From Planctomycetaceae bacterium (GTDB lineage: Bacteria; Planctomycetota; UBA1135; GCA-002686595): a stretch of 64,000 nt of DNA. Of this stretch, positions 35,473-46,309 are shown one piece after another. Below the pieces are notes generated by a model, which ran no database searches, had not been told where the DNA came from, and saw only the letters and a program-made list of their open reading frames with translations. Both the position numbers and the translations under genes were made by a program. The DNA lies in the NCBI GenBank assembly GCA_011525785.1, contig WYBT01000017.1, forward strand, positions 34,720-98,719. Reading direction: 5' to 3'. Position 1 is the first letter of the stretch; the number at the start of each line of letters is the position of its first letter.

Positions 35473-35579
35473 GTTGGTTGTACGGCGCCAGAGCAATCTG
35501 TCCCACGCCGCGCCGCGCAACGGGCGCTCCGAACGCACCAGCGGCGTGGGTCAGATTGCTCTGGCGCCGTACAACCAAC
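35473..35579. repeat. Inverted repeat with 39-bp arms
   Basis: The arms 35473-35511 and 35541-35579 are reverse complements with one mismatch, separated by a 29-nt loop. The shared core includes GGTTGTACGGCGCCAGAGCA. There is no T run. The length and perfection exceed a normal terminator, so it may be a dispersed palindromic element (MITE/REP-like) inserted downstream of glyS; as RNA it would form a long stable stem that could still stop or protect the glyS transcript. Confidence 0.9.
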
Positions 35580-35613
35580 CGACTGCCGCGCGCTCGCGCG
35601 CGTTGCCACGACC

Positions 35614-35982
35614 ATGACGAACACCGACCGCGCCATCCCCACGCTGCCAAGCCGCTCGCCCGCGGACGCGATCGCGTTCTACGCCAAGCTCGGGTTCGCG
35701 GGGAAACTCGCGGCGCCCGATGGCAGCTACGCGATCCTCGAGCGCGGCGCGCTGGAGCTGCACTTCTTCGCGCACCCCAAGCTCGATCCTGCGACGTCGC
35801 ACGCGGGCTGTTACTTGCGCGTCGCGGACGTGACGAGCCTCTACCGCGCCTTCGAGGCGGCCTCGCTGCCGCGGCGAGGCATCCCGCGCATGGACGCGCT
35901 CGAGCGCAAGCCGTGGGGCATGCTCGAGTTCGCCGTCGTCGATCCCGACGGCAACCTTCTGCGCATCGGGCAGGTGCTGTAG
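35614..35982 (+). CDS. VOC-superfamily protein, bleomycin-resistance-like
   Basis: A 122-residue vicinal-oxygen-chelate protein. PTLPSRSPADAIAFYAKLGF is the typical first beta-alpha-beta module, GALELHFFAHPKLDPATSHAGCYLRVADV the centre, and MLEFAVVDPDGNLLRIGQVL the closing motif. The best resemblance is to bleomycin-binding (BLMA/Ble) proteins, which sequester the drug as dimers; whether it binds an antibiotic is untested. Confidence 0.85.
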   Translation: MTNTDRAIPTLPSRSPADAIAFYAKLGFAGKLAAPDGSYAILERGALELHFFAHPKLDPATSHAGCYLRVADVTSLYRAFEAASLPRRGIPRMDALERKPWGMLEFAVVDPDGNLLRIGQVL

Positions 35983-36020
35983 AGCGCGTGGCGAGTGATC
36001 CGCAGGCGGCGTCCGCCGCG

Positions 36021-37583
36021 TCAGAACTCGAACGTCACGGGCGCCACGTTCGTGTACGCACGCCCCAGAGGCGCCGCCGGCGAGTCGACCAGCGCTTGGA
36101 ACGAGTAGGTCTGGCCGACGAGCTGCGCAAGGTCGGGGATCGCGCGTTGGATGATCGTCGGGGCAGCGGCGCCCGTCGACGTAATGCTGAACACTTGCAG
36201 TGAGCCCGCGGGCAGCGCGAATTGGCCGAAGGGAGTCGCTGTCGGTCCCACTGGCGCGGAGCGGGCCCAATAGATCGTCGACGCGGCGCCCTGCGGTCCC
36301 CAGGAGCCGATGCGCAGCGGGCGGCCGATGCGCGCTGACAGCGGCGCGGCCAGAGGTCGGAACTCGACTGCGCCCAGGTCCGAGCGCTCGAGCAGGTCGA
36401 GATCGCCGTCGACGCCGCGCGTGCGAGCGCTGAAGTCGAGCAGCAGCGCCACATTGCTGTCGGCGACGCGATCGATGGCCGGACTGTTCCAGCGCAGACT
36501 CCAGTCGCTCTGCGCCGGATCGACGAACAACGGGTCGGCCGCGAAGTTGCCATTCACGCCGTTGAGTTCACCGCTGCGGATCAAGGAGTCCCGGATGCTG
36601 ACGCCCAGCGGAATCACCAGATCGCCCAGGTTGTTGGCGAAGATGCACTGCTCGACGTCGACGTCGGCGAGCGTGAAGGCGATGTTGTCTGTGTTGATCC
36701 CGTAGCCGCCGTTGTTCGCCACCGTGCAGCGCGCGAGCTGCACCGTTCCGCCCGGGCCGCCGAGCCAGCGAATGCCGTCGTTGTTCGAGTCGACCAGCAG
36801 ACAGCTCTCGAACGACGTGCGCATGAACGTGCTCGACAACTGGGAGAGGTAGACGCAGCGCATCGTCGGGCCTTCGAAGCGACAGCGCTCGAAGCGTGCG
36901 TCGAGAGCGCCCTCCAGACGAACGCCGTCGCGGCCCGCGAGCGTCGAGCACTCCCGAGCCAGCAGTGTCGAAAGCGGTCCGCTCGAACTCATGTCGAGGC
37001 CGACGCCCACCTGACTGCCGCCTACGTAGTCGACGCGCTCGAGCTCGACCGCAGCTGTGGCCGCGCCGCTGGTCTGGATGTCCAGCCCGAAGTTCAGGTC
37101 GAACAGGTCGCAATTGCGAACGCGGACCGCCAGCGCTCCGGGTGCGCCGTGCACCACTTGCAGGCCTCGGAATCCACGCGCGAAGTCGAGATTCTCGATT
37201 CGAATCTGTGCGCCAGGCGCGAGCACGTCCGTGCTCAGCGTTCGAAGTTCGACACACGCCGACACGACCGAGGCGGGCGGCTGACCGACTACGGGACGCG
37301 TCGGGCCCGGAAGGCCCATCAGCTCGACACCCGGTCGCAGCTGGAGCGGGAACACCTCGCCCGTCGTGTGTCCGTATCCGGCGGGCGCGATGAGGATGCG
37401 CTGGACTCCGCTGGTCGGCGTGTTCGCCAGAGCCCAGGTGATCGACTTCCACGCGTCGGTGGGACTCGTGCCGCCGTTCGAATTGCTTCCGGATACGCCG
37501 TCGACGTACCAGTCCGTGGCCGAAGCGGGAGCGACCGAGAGTGCGAGCAACCCGAACGAACGAGCGAGGGCAATCACCGACAC
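36021..37583 (-). CDS. Secreted parallel beta-helix protein
   Basis: A 520-residue exported protein with a signal peptide (residues 1-22, ending ...VAPASA). It begins TDWYVDGVSGSNSNGGTSPTDAWKSITWAL, the typical start of DUF1565/pectate-lyase-like helices, and continues with many short repeats (ARECSTLAGRDGVRLEG, RCRFEGPTMRCVYLSQ, LARCTVANNGGYGINTDN, QCIFANNLGD). The C-terminal 100 residues (RPLRIGSWGPQG onward) form a separate sandwich-like module seen in exported proteins of this lineage. No catalytic residues can be identified; probably a surface or extracellular polysaccharide-binding or cleaving protein. Confidence 0.78.
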   Translation of the reverse strand: MSVIALARSFGLLALSVAPASATDWYVDGVSGSNSNGGTSPTDAWKSITWALANTPTSGVQRILIAPAGYGHTTGEVFPLQLRPGVELMGLPGPTRPVVGQPPASVVSACVELRTLSTDVLAPGAQIRIENLDFARGFRGLQVVHGAPGALAVRVRNCDLFDLNFGLDIQTSGAATAAVELERVDYVGGSQVGVGLDMSSSGPLSTLLARECSTLAGRDGVRLEGALDARFERCRFEGPTMRCVYLSQLSSTFMRTSFESCLLVDSNNDGIRWLGGPGGTVQLARCTVANNGGYGINTDNIAFTLADVDVEQCIFANNLGDLVIPLGVSIRDSLIRSGELNGVNGNFAADPLFVDPAQSDWSLRWNSPAIDRVADSNVALLLDFSARTRGVDGDLDLLERSDLGAVEFRPLAAPLSARIGRPLRIGSWGPQGAASTIYWARSAPVGPTATPFGQFALPAGSLQVFSITSTGAAAPTIIQRAIPDLAQLVGQTYSFQALVDSPAAPLGRAYTNVAPVTFEF

Positions 37584-37662
37584 GGAACACCTCCTGGGAC
37601 GAGGGAAGCGCGAGCGGCCAGCAGTCTAGCGAACGCGTCCCGTCGCGCGGACTTCAGTGTTC

Positions 37663-40146
37663 TCAGCGCGTCGTGGGCGCGAGCTGAACTTGCAGTGTCG
37701 CGCCGGCCTGCGCCTCGAAGTTGGCGAGCCAGCGGCCGCTCAACGCGTTCCAGACCGAGTAGGCGCCGGGCCGCAGCTCGGCGATGTGTGCGTTGATGCC
37801 GGGGAGCGTCATGAGCGCGTCGAAGCTCGCCCCTCGGCGCAACAGCACGACGTGTGCCGGCTCGCTCGTCGCGGGGCTGGTGAACTCGACGCAGGCGCCC
37901 GGCGAAAGCGCGATCGGCAGCTCGCTCACTCCGCCGGCGGTGATGAACACTGGAGCGACTTCGCGCAACTCGCGGCCGGCCAGCAGCACTTCGACGCGGT
38001 ACTCGCCGGGCAAGAGCATCGCGCGCAGGAAACGCGGATTGTCGGTGGCCTCCGACCACAGCGGGCTTGCGCCGAGTTGGCTGTCGACGCGCCAGACGCG
38101 CACTTCGAAGTTGCGGCGCGGCAGGCGCGGCTGTGGTGTCGAATCGGAACTCGCGCGATCGCCGTCGGCCTGGGAGGAGAGCTCGGGGATGAACAGGCGC
38201 AACTCGCCGAGCGGCTTCTCGCCTGCGAACTCGAGCGTGAACCTGCGCGGGCCATCGGCGGCGTAGGCGCCGCGGGCCAACACCAGCGGCGGCACGGCGG
38301 GCAAGACGATCGGCCGTGCGAGCACTCGCAGCGCGCCGCTCGGAGCGTTCGCGATGCGGAAGCGCCCGCCCGCATCGGTGCGCGCGAGGTCGGCGCCGCG
38401 CGCGCCCTCGACCTCGACCGACCAGCCGCGCAGCGGGTGGCCGGCAACGTCGACGAGCTCGCCCTCGAACACTTCGCCGCGCTCCAGCCGCGCGTCCCAG
38501 GTGACGCGCTGACCGGCGGCGAGCGCGAGACGCCCGTGCGCTGCGCCGAGTTCGTCGCCGCTCGCCTGCACGACGTACTCGCCCGGCTCGAGCCCCTTGA
38601 ACTCGAACGCGCCGTGCTCGTCGGAGGACCGTGAAGTCCAACCGCCCTCGTCCGCGCGTCGCAAGCTGACCACGACGCTCGCTTGCGCCGCGCCATCGGA
38701 GTTCAGCACGACACCCGCCACGCGGCACTGCCGCGCGGCAGCGCCCGTGTCCGCACTCGCTTCGCTCGCCGCGTAGTTCATCGAGATCACGAAGTTTTCC
38801 TCGGAGAACTCGATGACCTCGTCGGGCGGCGCGTCGGGATCGCCACGCTGCTCGCGCGCGCCGAAGGCGAGCAACGGCTCGATGAACGTCAGGTGGCCCG
38901 TGGCGTCGCTCGAAGCGTGGGTGCTCTCCAGACGTGTGCTGAGGACGTCGGCGGCGCGCGCGAGCCGCCCCGCTTTGTCGGGCTCGACCAGCGGCAAGTC
39001 ATCGAGCGAGATGGGCTGCGCGAACGGCGCACGCAGCACGACCGACTGCTTGCCGGCGGCGAGAGCGATCCGGCGCACCACGCCGTCCGCGCCGAGCGCG
39101 AGGTCGAGCTCGACACTCGCGCCCCACGCGCGCGTGCGCAGCGTGCAGCGGCCGTTCGCATCGGTCGAACCGACGAGGTTCAGTGTCCCGCCCGCAGGTC
39201 CGGCGAACACCGCGGTGGACGCATCGCTGCGGTCGAGATGGTCGAGCAAGGTCAGCTCGAGTTCGAACTCGTGGGGCGGCAACGGCATGTCGCGGGCGCT
39301 CTCCTCTCGCTCGTCCGACGCGACCGGTTCGCGCGAAGCGCCGGCGAGCTGTGCGGAGTCCAGCGCGGCGACGCTGTCGCTTTCGCGCGTCGGCGCTGCA
39401 TTCGACGACGCGAAGGCTGCGGCGGCGGCGCTCGACCCACTCTCGCCAGCGTCGCGCCGCGACCCCTGGCGCAGCGCGACGAGGAGCAAGGTGAGCGAGA
39501 GCGCCGCCGCAGCGCCGATCGCGAGGGGGGCCGCGGGCCAGGCTGGCTCGGCGGATGCGCGCGCGCCGGGCTCGGCCGCCGCTTGACCCGCCTCGTCGCC
39601 GCACAGCGCTCCCAGCGCGAGATTCAGCGCGCGAGCCGAGCCGAACTCGCGCTCGAGCTTCCAACGCAACCGGACGTGGGCGCGCTGCAGTCGGTCGTAC
39701 ACGACCCGCGGTTCGACGCCCAGGCGCAGCGCGATCTCGCGCGGCGGCAGGTTCTCGAAGTAGCGCAGCAGCACGACCTGTTTGAGCGGCTCGTCGAGCG
39801 CGCCCAGCGCCGCCACGACAGCCTGGAGCGTGGCTTCGCGCTGCTCGGTCTCGCGCGGGTCGAAGGTGGCCGGCCGCTGCGCGAGGCTCTCGTGGCGCGC
39901 TCGACGCTCGACCGAGCGCCGCCGATTCGACGCGCGCCGCCGCAGCACCGTGGCCAGCCAGCCGCCCAGCGCTTCAAGCTTGGCGGGCGGCGACTCGAGG
40001 GCGGCGATCCAGGTCTCCTGCACAACGTCCTCGACGTCGGCCGGATCGCGCAGCAGCGTGCGGGCCAGCGCGCGCAGCGCTGCAGCGTGGCGCGCGAAGG
40101 CCTCGGGCGGCAGCGAGAGGGGCAGCGACATCGCGTGGTCGTCCAT
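37663..40146 (-). CDS. ECF sigma factor fused to an extracytoplasmic carboxypeptidase-regulatory-like region
   Basis: An 827-residue fusion. Residues about 17-85 are sigma region 2 (HAAALRALARTLLRDPADVE then DVVQETWIAALE), about 105-165 region 4 (LDEPLKQVVLLRYFENLPPR then EIALRLGVEPRVVYDRLQRA). After an Ala-rich linker comes a membrane helix at about 206-225. The remaining 600 residues hold several CarboxypepD_reg-like beta sandwiches (CRVAGVVLNSDGAAQASVVV, FEGELVDVAGHPLRGWSVEV, AFEFKGLEPGEYVVQASGDE). The arrangement suggests a sigma factor tethered to the membrane and controlled directly by an outside domain, without a separate anti-sigma gene. ATG 40146 or 40131. Confidence 0.85.
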   Translation of the reverse strand: MDDHAMSLPLSLPPEAFARHAAALRALARTLLRDPADVEDVVQETWIAALESPPAKLEALGGWLATVLRRRASNRRRSVERRARHESLAQRPATFDPRETEQREATLQAVVAALGALDEPLKQVVLLRYFENLPPREIALRLGVEPRVVYDRLQRAHVRLRWKLEREFGSARALNLALGALCGDEAGQAAAEPGARASAEPAWPAAPLAIGAAAALSLTLLLVALRQGSRRDAGESGSSAAAAAFASSNAAPTRESDSVAALDSAQLAGASREPVASDEREESARDMPLPPHEFELELTLLDHLDRSDASTAVFAGPAGGTLNLVGSTDANGRCTLRTRAWGASVELDLALGADGVVRRIALAAGKQSVVLRAPFAQPISLDDLPLVEPDKAGRLARAADVLSTRLESTHASSDATGHLTFIEPLLAFGAREQRGDPDAPPDEVIEFSEENFVISMNYAASEASADTGAAARQCRVAGVVLNSDGAAQASVVVSLRRADEGGWTSRSSDEHGAFEFKGLEPGEYVVQASGDELGAAHGRLALAAGQRVTWDARLERGEVFEGELVDVAGHPLRGWSVEVEGARGADLARTDAGGRFRIANAPSGALRVLARPIVLPAVPPLVLARGAYAADGPRRFTLEFAGEKPLGELRLFIPELSSQADGDRASSDSTPQPRLPRRNFEVRVWRVDSQLGASPLWSEATDNPRFLRAMLLPGEYRVEVLLAGRELREVAPVFITAGGVSELPIALSPGACVEFTSPATSEPAHVVLLRRGASFDALMTLPGINAHIAELRPGAYSVWNALSGRWLANFEAQAGATLQVQLAPTTR

Positions 40147-40492
40147 GATGCTGCTTCTCACACCGGCCGCGGGCGAATTGCCGCAAGTCGCCCGCGAAAA
40201 CTTGGCGCAGACGAGCTCCGGCCGGGTCCGCGCTCGAGTTCGTGCCTCAGCCGTCGGGGCGACGGCCGCGTCTCGCGCGCGGTCCCGCGGGCCACGGCCG
40301 AGCGCTCGCTCGCCGAACAGCGTGCGCTTGCACCCCAGCCGAGGTTCGGCGGCCGTCCTCGCGGAGGCGTCGCGATCGTCGCGTCGCGTCGGCAGGCGCG
40401 CGCTCGCGCGGCCGAGCCGCAGGCGGCGCACTCACGGGACCTTTCTCCGGTCTTGACGCGCGTTGCTGCTCGGGCGCGTGAGATGAACTTCC
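40147..40492. other. Intergenic stretch between divergent genes
   Basis: About 345 nt between the sigma-fusion gene and the next + strand gene. Nothing recognisable was seen on either strand. Confidence 0.4.
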
Positions 40493-42878
<2,386 letters not shown>

Positions 42879-42886
42879 GCGCGGCC

Positions 42887-44458
42887 ATGGCGAAGTCTTC
42901 TCCGGCGCGCAGCGACAAGCCGCGCGCGATCCTGGTCGTCGACATGGGCGCGCAGTACGCGCAGTTGATCGCGCGGCGCGTGCGCGAAGCCGGCGCGTAC
43001 TGCGAGATCGCGCCGCCGCACCGCGCGCTCCAGCTCGCGCGCGAGCTCGACCTCGCCGGGATCATCCTCTCCGGCGGGCCGGCCTCGGTGTACGCGCCCG
43101 ACGCGCCCGTAGTGCCGGCCGAACTGCTTGCGCTGGGCGTGCCGGTGCTCGGCATCTGCTACGGCATGCAGTGGATGGCGCGCACGCTCGGCGGCGAGGT
43201 GCAGGCCTCGAAGCAGCGCGAATTCGGCCGCCAGGCGATCGCGGTGCGCCGCGCGCAGGACGTGCTCGACGGCATCAGCGGCCACACAGTGGTGTGGATG
43301 AGCCACGGCGACTCGGTGACGCGCCTGCCGGCGGGTTTCGAGATCTACGCCGAGACGCCGACCTGCCCGATCGCGGCCATGGGCGACGCGCAGCGCAAGC
43401 TCTTCGGCGTGCAGTTCCACCCCGAAGTCACGCACACGCTGCGCGGACGCGAGCTGATCGAGAATTTCGTCTCGCGCGTGTGCCAGCTCAGCGGCGACTG
43501 GCGGCCCGAGAGCATCGTCGAGCGCGAAGTGCGCAAGGTGCGCGAGATCGTCGGCGAGGACGGCGAGGTCGTGCTCGGGCTCTCCGGCGGCGTAGACAGC
43601 TCCGTCGCCGCGATGATCGTGCAGAAGGCGATTGGCCCGCGGCTGCACTGCATCTTCGTCGACAACGGGCTCTTGCGGCTGGGCGAGCGCGAGGTCGTCG
43701 AGCAGCAGTTCAAGGGCCAGTTCGGCATCGACCTGACGGTCGTCGACGCGACCGAGCGCTTCCTCAACGCGCTGGCCGGCGTCACCGACCCCGAGCGCAA
43801 GCGCAAGATCATCGGGCGCGAGTTCGTCGAGGTCTTCCGCGTCGAGGCCAAGCGCTTCACGCGCGCGAACTTCCTCGGCCAGGGCACGCTGTACCCCGAC
43901 GTGATCGAGTCGGTGAACGCCCACGGCGGCGCGACGGCGGTGATCAAGAGTCATCACAACGTCGGCGGATTGCCCGAGGACCTCGACATGCAGCTGGTCG
44001 AGCCGCTGCGCGAGCTGTTCAAGGACGAGGTGCGCGCCATCGGCCGCTTCATGGGCCTCGACGAGCGCATCGTGGGCCGCCAGCCCTTCCCCGGCCCGGG
44101 CCTGGCCGTGCGCTGCCTGGGCGAGCTCACGCGCGAGCGGCTCGACACGTTGCGCCGCGCCGACGCGATCGTCACCAGCGAGATCGAGGCCGCCGGCCTG
44201 CACACGCAGCTGTGGCAGTACTTCGCCGTGCTGCTGCCGGTGCGCTCGGTGGGCGTGATGGGGGACGCGCGCACCTACGAGGAGGCCTGCGCCATCCGCG
44301 CGGTCGAATCGACCGATGCGATGACCGCCGACTGGGCGCACCTGCCGCACGAGCTGCTCGCGCGCATCTCCAATCGCATCATCAACGAAGTGCGCGGGAT
44401 CAACCGCGTGGTGCTCGACATCTCCTCCAAGCCGCCGGCGACGATCGAGTGGGAATGA
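42887..44458 (+). CDS. guaA: GMP synthase (glutamine-hydrolysing)
   Basis: A 523-residue two-domain enzyme making GMP from XMP, ATP and glutamine. The N-terminal class I glutamine amidotransferase has Cys about 91 in VLGICYGMQWMA and His/Glu in GVQFHPEVTHT. The ATP-pyrophosphatase domain has the P-loop LGLSGGVDSSVAAM and the C-terminal dimerisation part ends in SSKPPATIEWE, the standard GuaA terminus. Immediately downstream of guaB in the same operon. Confidence 0.97.
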   Translation: MAKSSPARSDKPRAILVVDMGAQYAQLIARRVREAGAYCEIAPPHRALQLARELDLAGIILSGGPASVYAPDAPVVPAELLALGVPVLGICYGMQWMARTLGGEVQASKQREFGRQAIAVRRAQDVLDGISGHTVVWMSHGDSVTRLPAGFEIYAETPTCPIAAMGDAQRKLFGVQFHPEVTHTLRGRELIENFVSRVCQLSGDWRPESIVEREVRKVREIVGEDGEVVLGLSGGVDSSVAAMIVQKAIGPRLHCIFVDNGLLRLGEREVVEQQFKGQFGIDLTVVDATERFLNALAGVTDPERKRKIIGREFVEVFRVEAKRFTRANFLGQGTLYPDVIESVNAHGGATAVIKSHHNVGGLPEDLDMQLVEPLRELFKDEVRAIGRFMGLDERIVGRQPFPGPGLAVRCLGELTRERLDTLRRADAIVTSEIEAAGLHTQLWQYFAVLLPVRSVGVMGDARTYEEACAIRAVESTDAMTADWAHLPHELLARISNRIINEVRGINRVVLDISSKPPATIEWE

Positions 44459-44571
44459 GCCCTGCTCGCGCCGCGATTTCTGCGCTTTTGTGGCGGCGCG
44501 CGGGAGTTCGCGAGGCGAAACTGCTGCCCGTCGGACCGACCCCGCTACGCCTAGCCCCCTGATCCCCTTCG

Positions 44572-45054
44572 GTGCAGATCGCCCGCCACACTGTCGCCTC
44601 GATCGAATACACGCTGACCGACGACGACGGCAACGTCATCGACTCCTCCGCCGGAGGAGCTCCGCTCACCTACGTGCACGGACTTGGCGCGTTGATCCCC
44701 GGGCTGGAGTCGCAGCTCGAGGGCAAACGCAAGGGCGACGCGCTCGCGGTGCGCATCGCGCCGGGCGACGCGTACGGCGAACGCGACGAGCAGATGGTGG
44801 CGCGCGTGCCGCGCTCCCAGATGCCCAAGGGCGCGCCGCTCGAGCTGGGCATGCAGCTCGAGGCGCGCGGACCCGACGGCGGTCAGATCGTGACCATCGT
44901 CAAGCTCGAGGACGACGCCGTGTGGCTCGACGCCAACCATCCGCTGGCCGGCGTGCACCTGAACTTCAAAGTCAGCGTGGTCGAAGTGCGCGCCGCGACG
45001 GCCGAAGAGATCGAGCACGGCCACGTGCACGGCCCGGGCGGCCATCACCACTGA
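44572..45054 (+). CDS. slyD: FKBP-type peptidyl-prolyl isomerase, SlyD-like
   Basis: A 160-residue protein with the FKBP strand pattern (VASIEYTLTDDDGNVIDSSA, LTYVHGLGALIPGLESQLEG) and the inserted-in-flap chaperone domain (about 70-125). The C-terminal tail is His-rich (HGHVHGPGGHHH), shorter than E. coli SlyD but compatible with nickel or other metal binding. The start is GTG 44572. It lies downstream of guaBA but is probably separately transcribed; the presence of larC further on gives a possible nickel context (inference). Confidence 0.87.
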   Translation: MQIARHTVASIEYTLTDDDGNVIDSSAGGAPLTYVHGLGALIPGLESQLEGKRKGDALAVRIAPGDAYGERDEQMVARVPRSQMPKGAPLELGMQLEARGPDGGQIVTIVKLEDDAVWLDANHPLAGVHLNFKVSVVEVRAATAEEIEHGHVHGPGGHHH

Positions 45055-45259
45055 GCGTCGGCAGCGCCGCTGCGCTCGACGGAGATCCGCGGAGCGAAGC
45101 GCGGGGCGCGAAAGTGCGCTCCAAGCGTCGCAGTGGGGCTTCGAGCGCGGCGTGCCGCGCCTCGCGCTCGCATTCGAAGCGAGCGATTGCGCGGTCGCGG
45201 CGGGCGGAGGTAGCGTGGACGAACTTCGCCCGTCTCCGAATCCGCCAGGAGGTCCCCCA

Positions 45260-46288
45260 ATGCGTCTGGTGCTGACCCTTGCAGCGTTCGCGGCGCTCGC
45301 CGCTCAGTCCGGAGCTCAAGTGGTGATGACCGTTGGTTCGCCGGCGGCCCCCGACCACGTGCTCGACTTCGACAACCCCTTCGTGGCCAGCGGACCGATC
45401 GCGTCCAGCGCGAGCACGTTCACCGCGAAAGGGATCGCTTCTGTCGCGCTGATCGGCGCGTGGACCGGAGGCAGCGACACGATCACGGCGGGCTCGAACG
45501 GCTCGGGCCAGTCGCTGGTGTCGCAGCTCGGCGTGCTCTCGGTGGCCGGCATCGGCGAGCAACTCGACGGCGTCGGCGCGGGCCAGGGCTTCGACATCCG
45601 CTTCACCGCCGCGGTGAGCGAGTTCGGCGCGCTGTTCGTCGATCAGATCAACTTCAACTACCAGGTCGAGCTGTTCGCGGGCGCGGCGTCGCTGGGCGTG
45701 GGCGCCTTCAACTACGGCGGCTCGTTCCCGGCGCCGGGGCACGTGTGGAGCGCCGGCTCGCCCTTCGATCGCATCACCATCACCTGGCCCAGCTCCACCG
45801 CGGGCGTCGGCCTCGACAATCTCGCGGTCGTGTTCGCTGCGGCGAGCACTCCGACGACCTACTGCACCGCAGGCACGAGCAGCGCCGGTTGCGCGCCCGC
45901 GATCACGGCGAGCAACCAGCCCAGCGTCAGCGGCGCGAGTTCGACGCTGATTTCGCTGAGCGGCGTCGAAGGCCAGCGCCTGGGACTGCTCATCTACGGA
46001 GTGAACAACACGGGCTTCGCGCCGTTGGCCTGGGGCTCGGGCTCGAGCTTCTGGTGCGTCAAGGCGCCGACGCAGCGCACGCCCACGCAGTCCAGCGGCG
46101 GCACCGCAGGCGCTTGCGACGGCGCGCTCGCGCTCGACTGGAACGCCTTCCAGGCTTCGGCCGGCGCTCCGCTCGGCGCGCCCTGGTCGGTCGGCGCCAA
46201 GGTCTACCTCCAGGCCTGGCACATCGACCCGCCCGCGCCCAAGGGCAGCACGCTCTCCAACGCCATCGAACTGACCTGCGCGCCCTGA
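45260..46288 (+). CDS. Secreted protein with a lineage-specific C-terminal tail module
   Basis: A 342-residue exported protein: signal peptide MRLVLTLAAFAALAAQSGAQ, then a jelly-roll-like beta domain (VSEFGALFVDQINFNYQVEL, FDRITITWPSSTAGVGLDNL). The C-terminal 110 residues begin TYCTAGTSSAGCAPAI and end in AWHIDPPAPKGSTLSNAIEL, a module repeated in many exported proteins of planctomycetes of this kind. A perfect AGGAGG (45247-45252) precedes the ATG. Cys residues in the tail probably form disulfides. Function unknown. Confidence 0.78.
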   Translation: MRLVLTLAAFAALAAQSGAQVVMTVGSPAAPDHVLDFDNPFVASGPIASSASTFTAKGIASVALIGAWTGGSDTITAGSNGSGQSLVSQLGVLSVAGIGEQLDGVGAGQGFDIRFTAAVSEFGALFVDQINFNYQVELFAGAASLGVGAFNYGGSFPAPGHVWSAGSPFDRITITWPSSTAGVGLDNLAVVFAAASTPTTYCTAGTSSAGCAPAITASNQPSVSGASSTLISLSGVEGQRLGLLIYGVNNTGFAPLAWGSGSSFWCVKAPTQRTPTQSSGGTAGACDGALALDWNAFQASAGAPLGAPWSVGAKVYLQAWHIDPPAPKGSTLSNAIELTCAP

Positions 46289-46309
46289 GGGTCGGCGCGT
46301 TGTTCCGCG

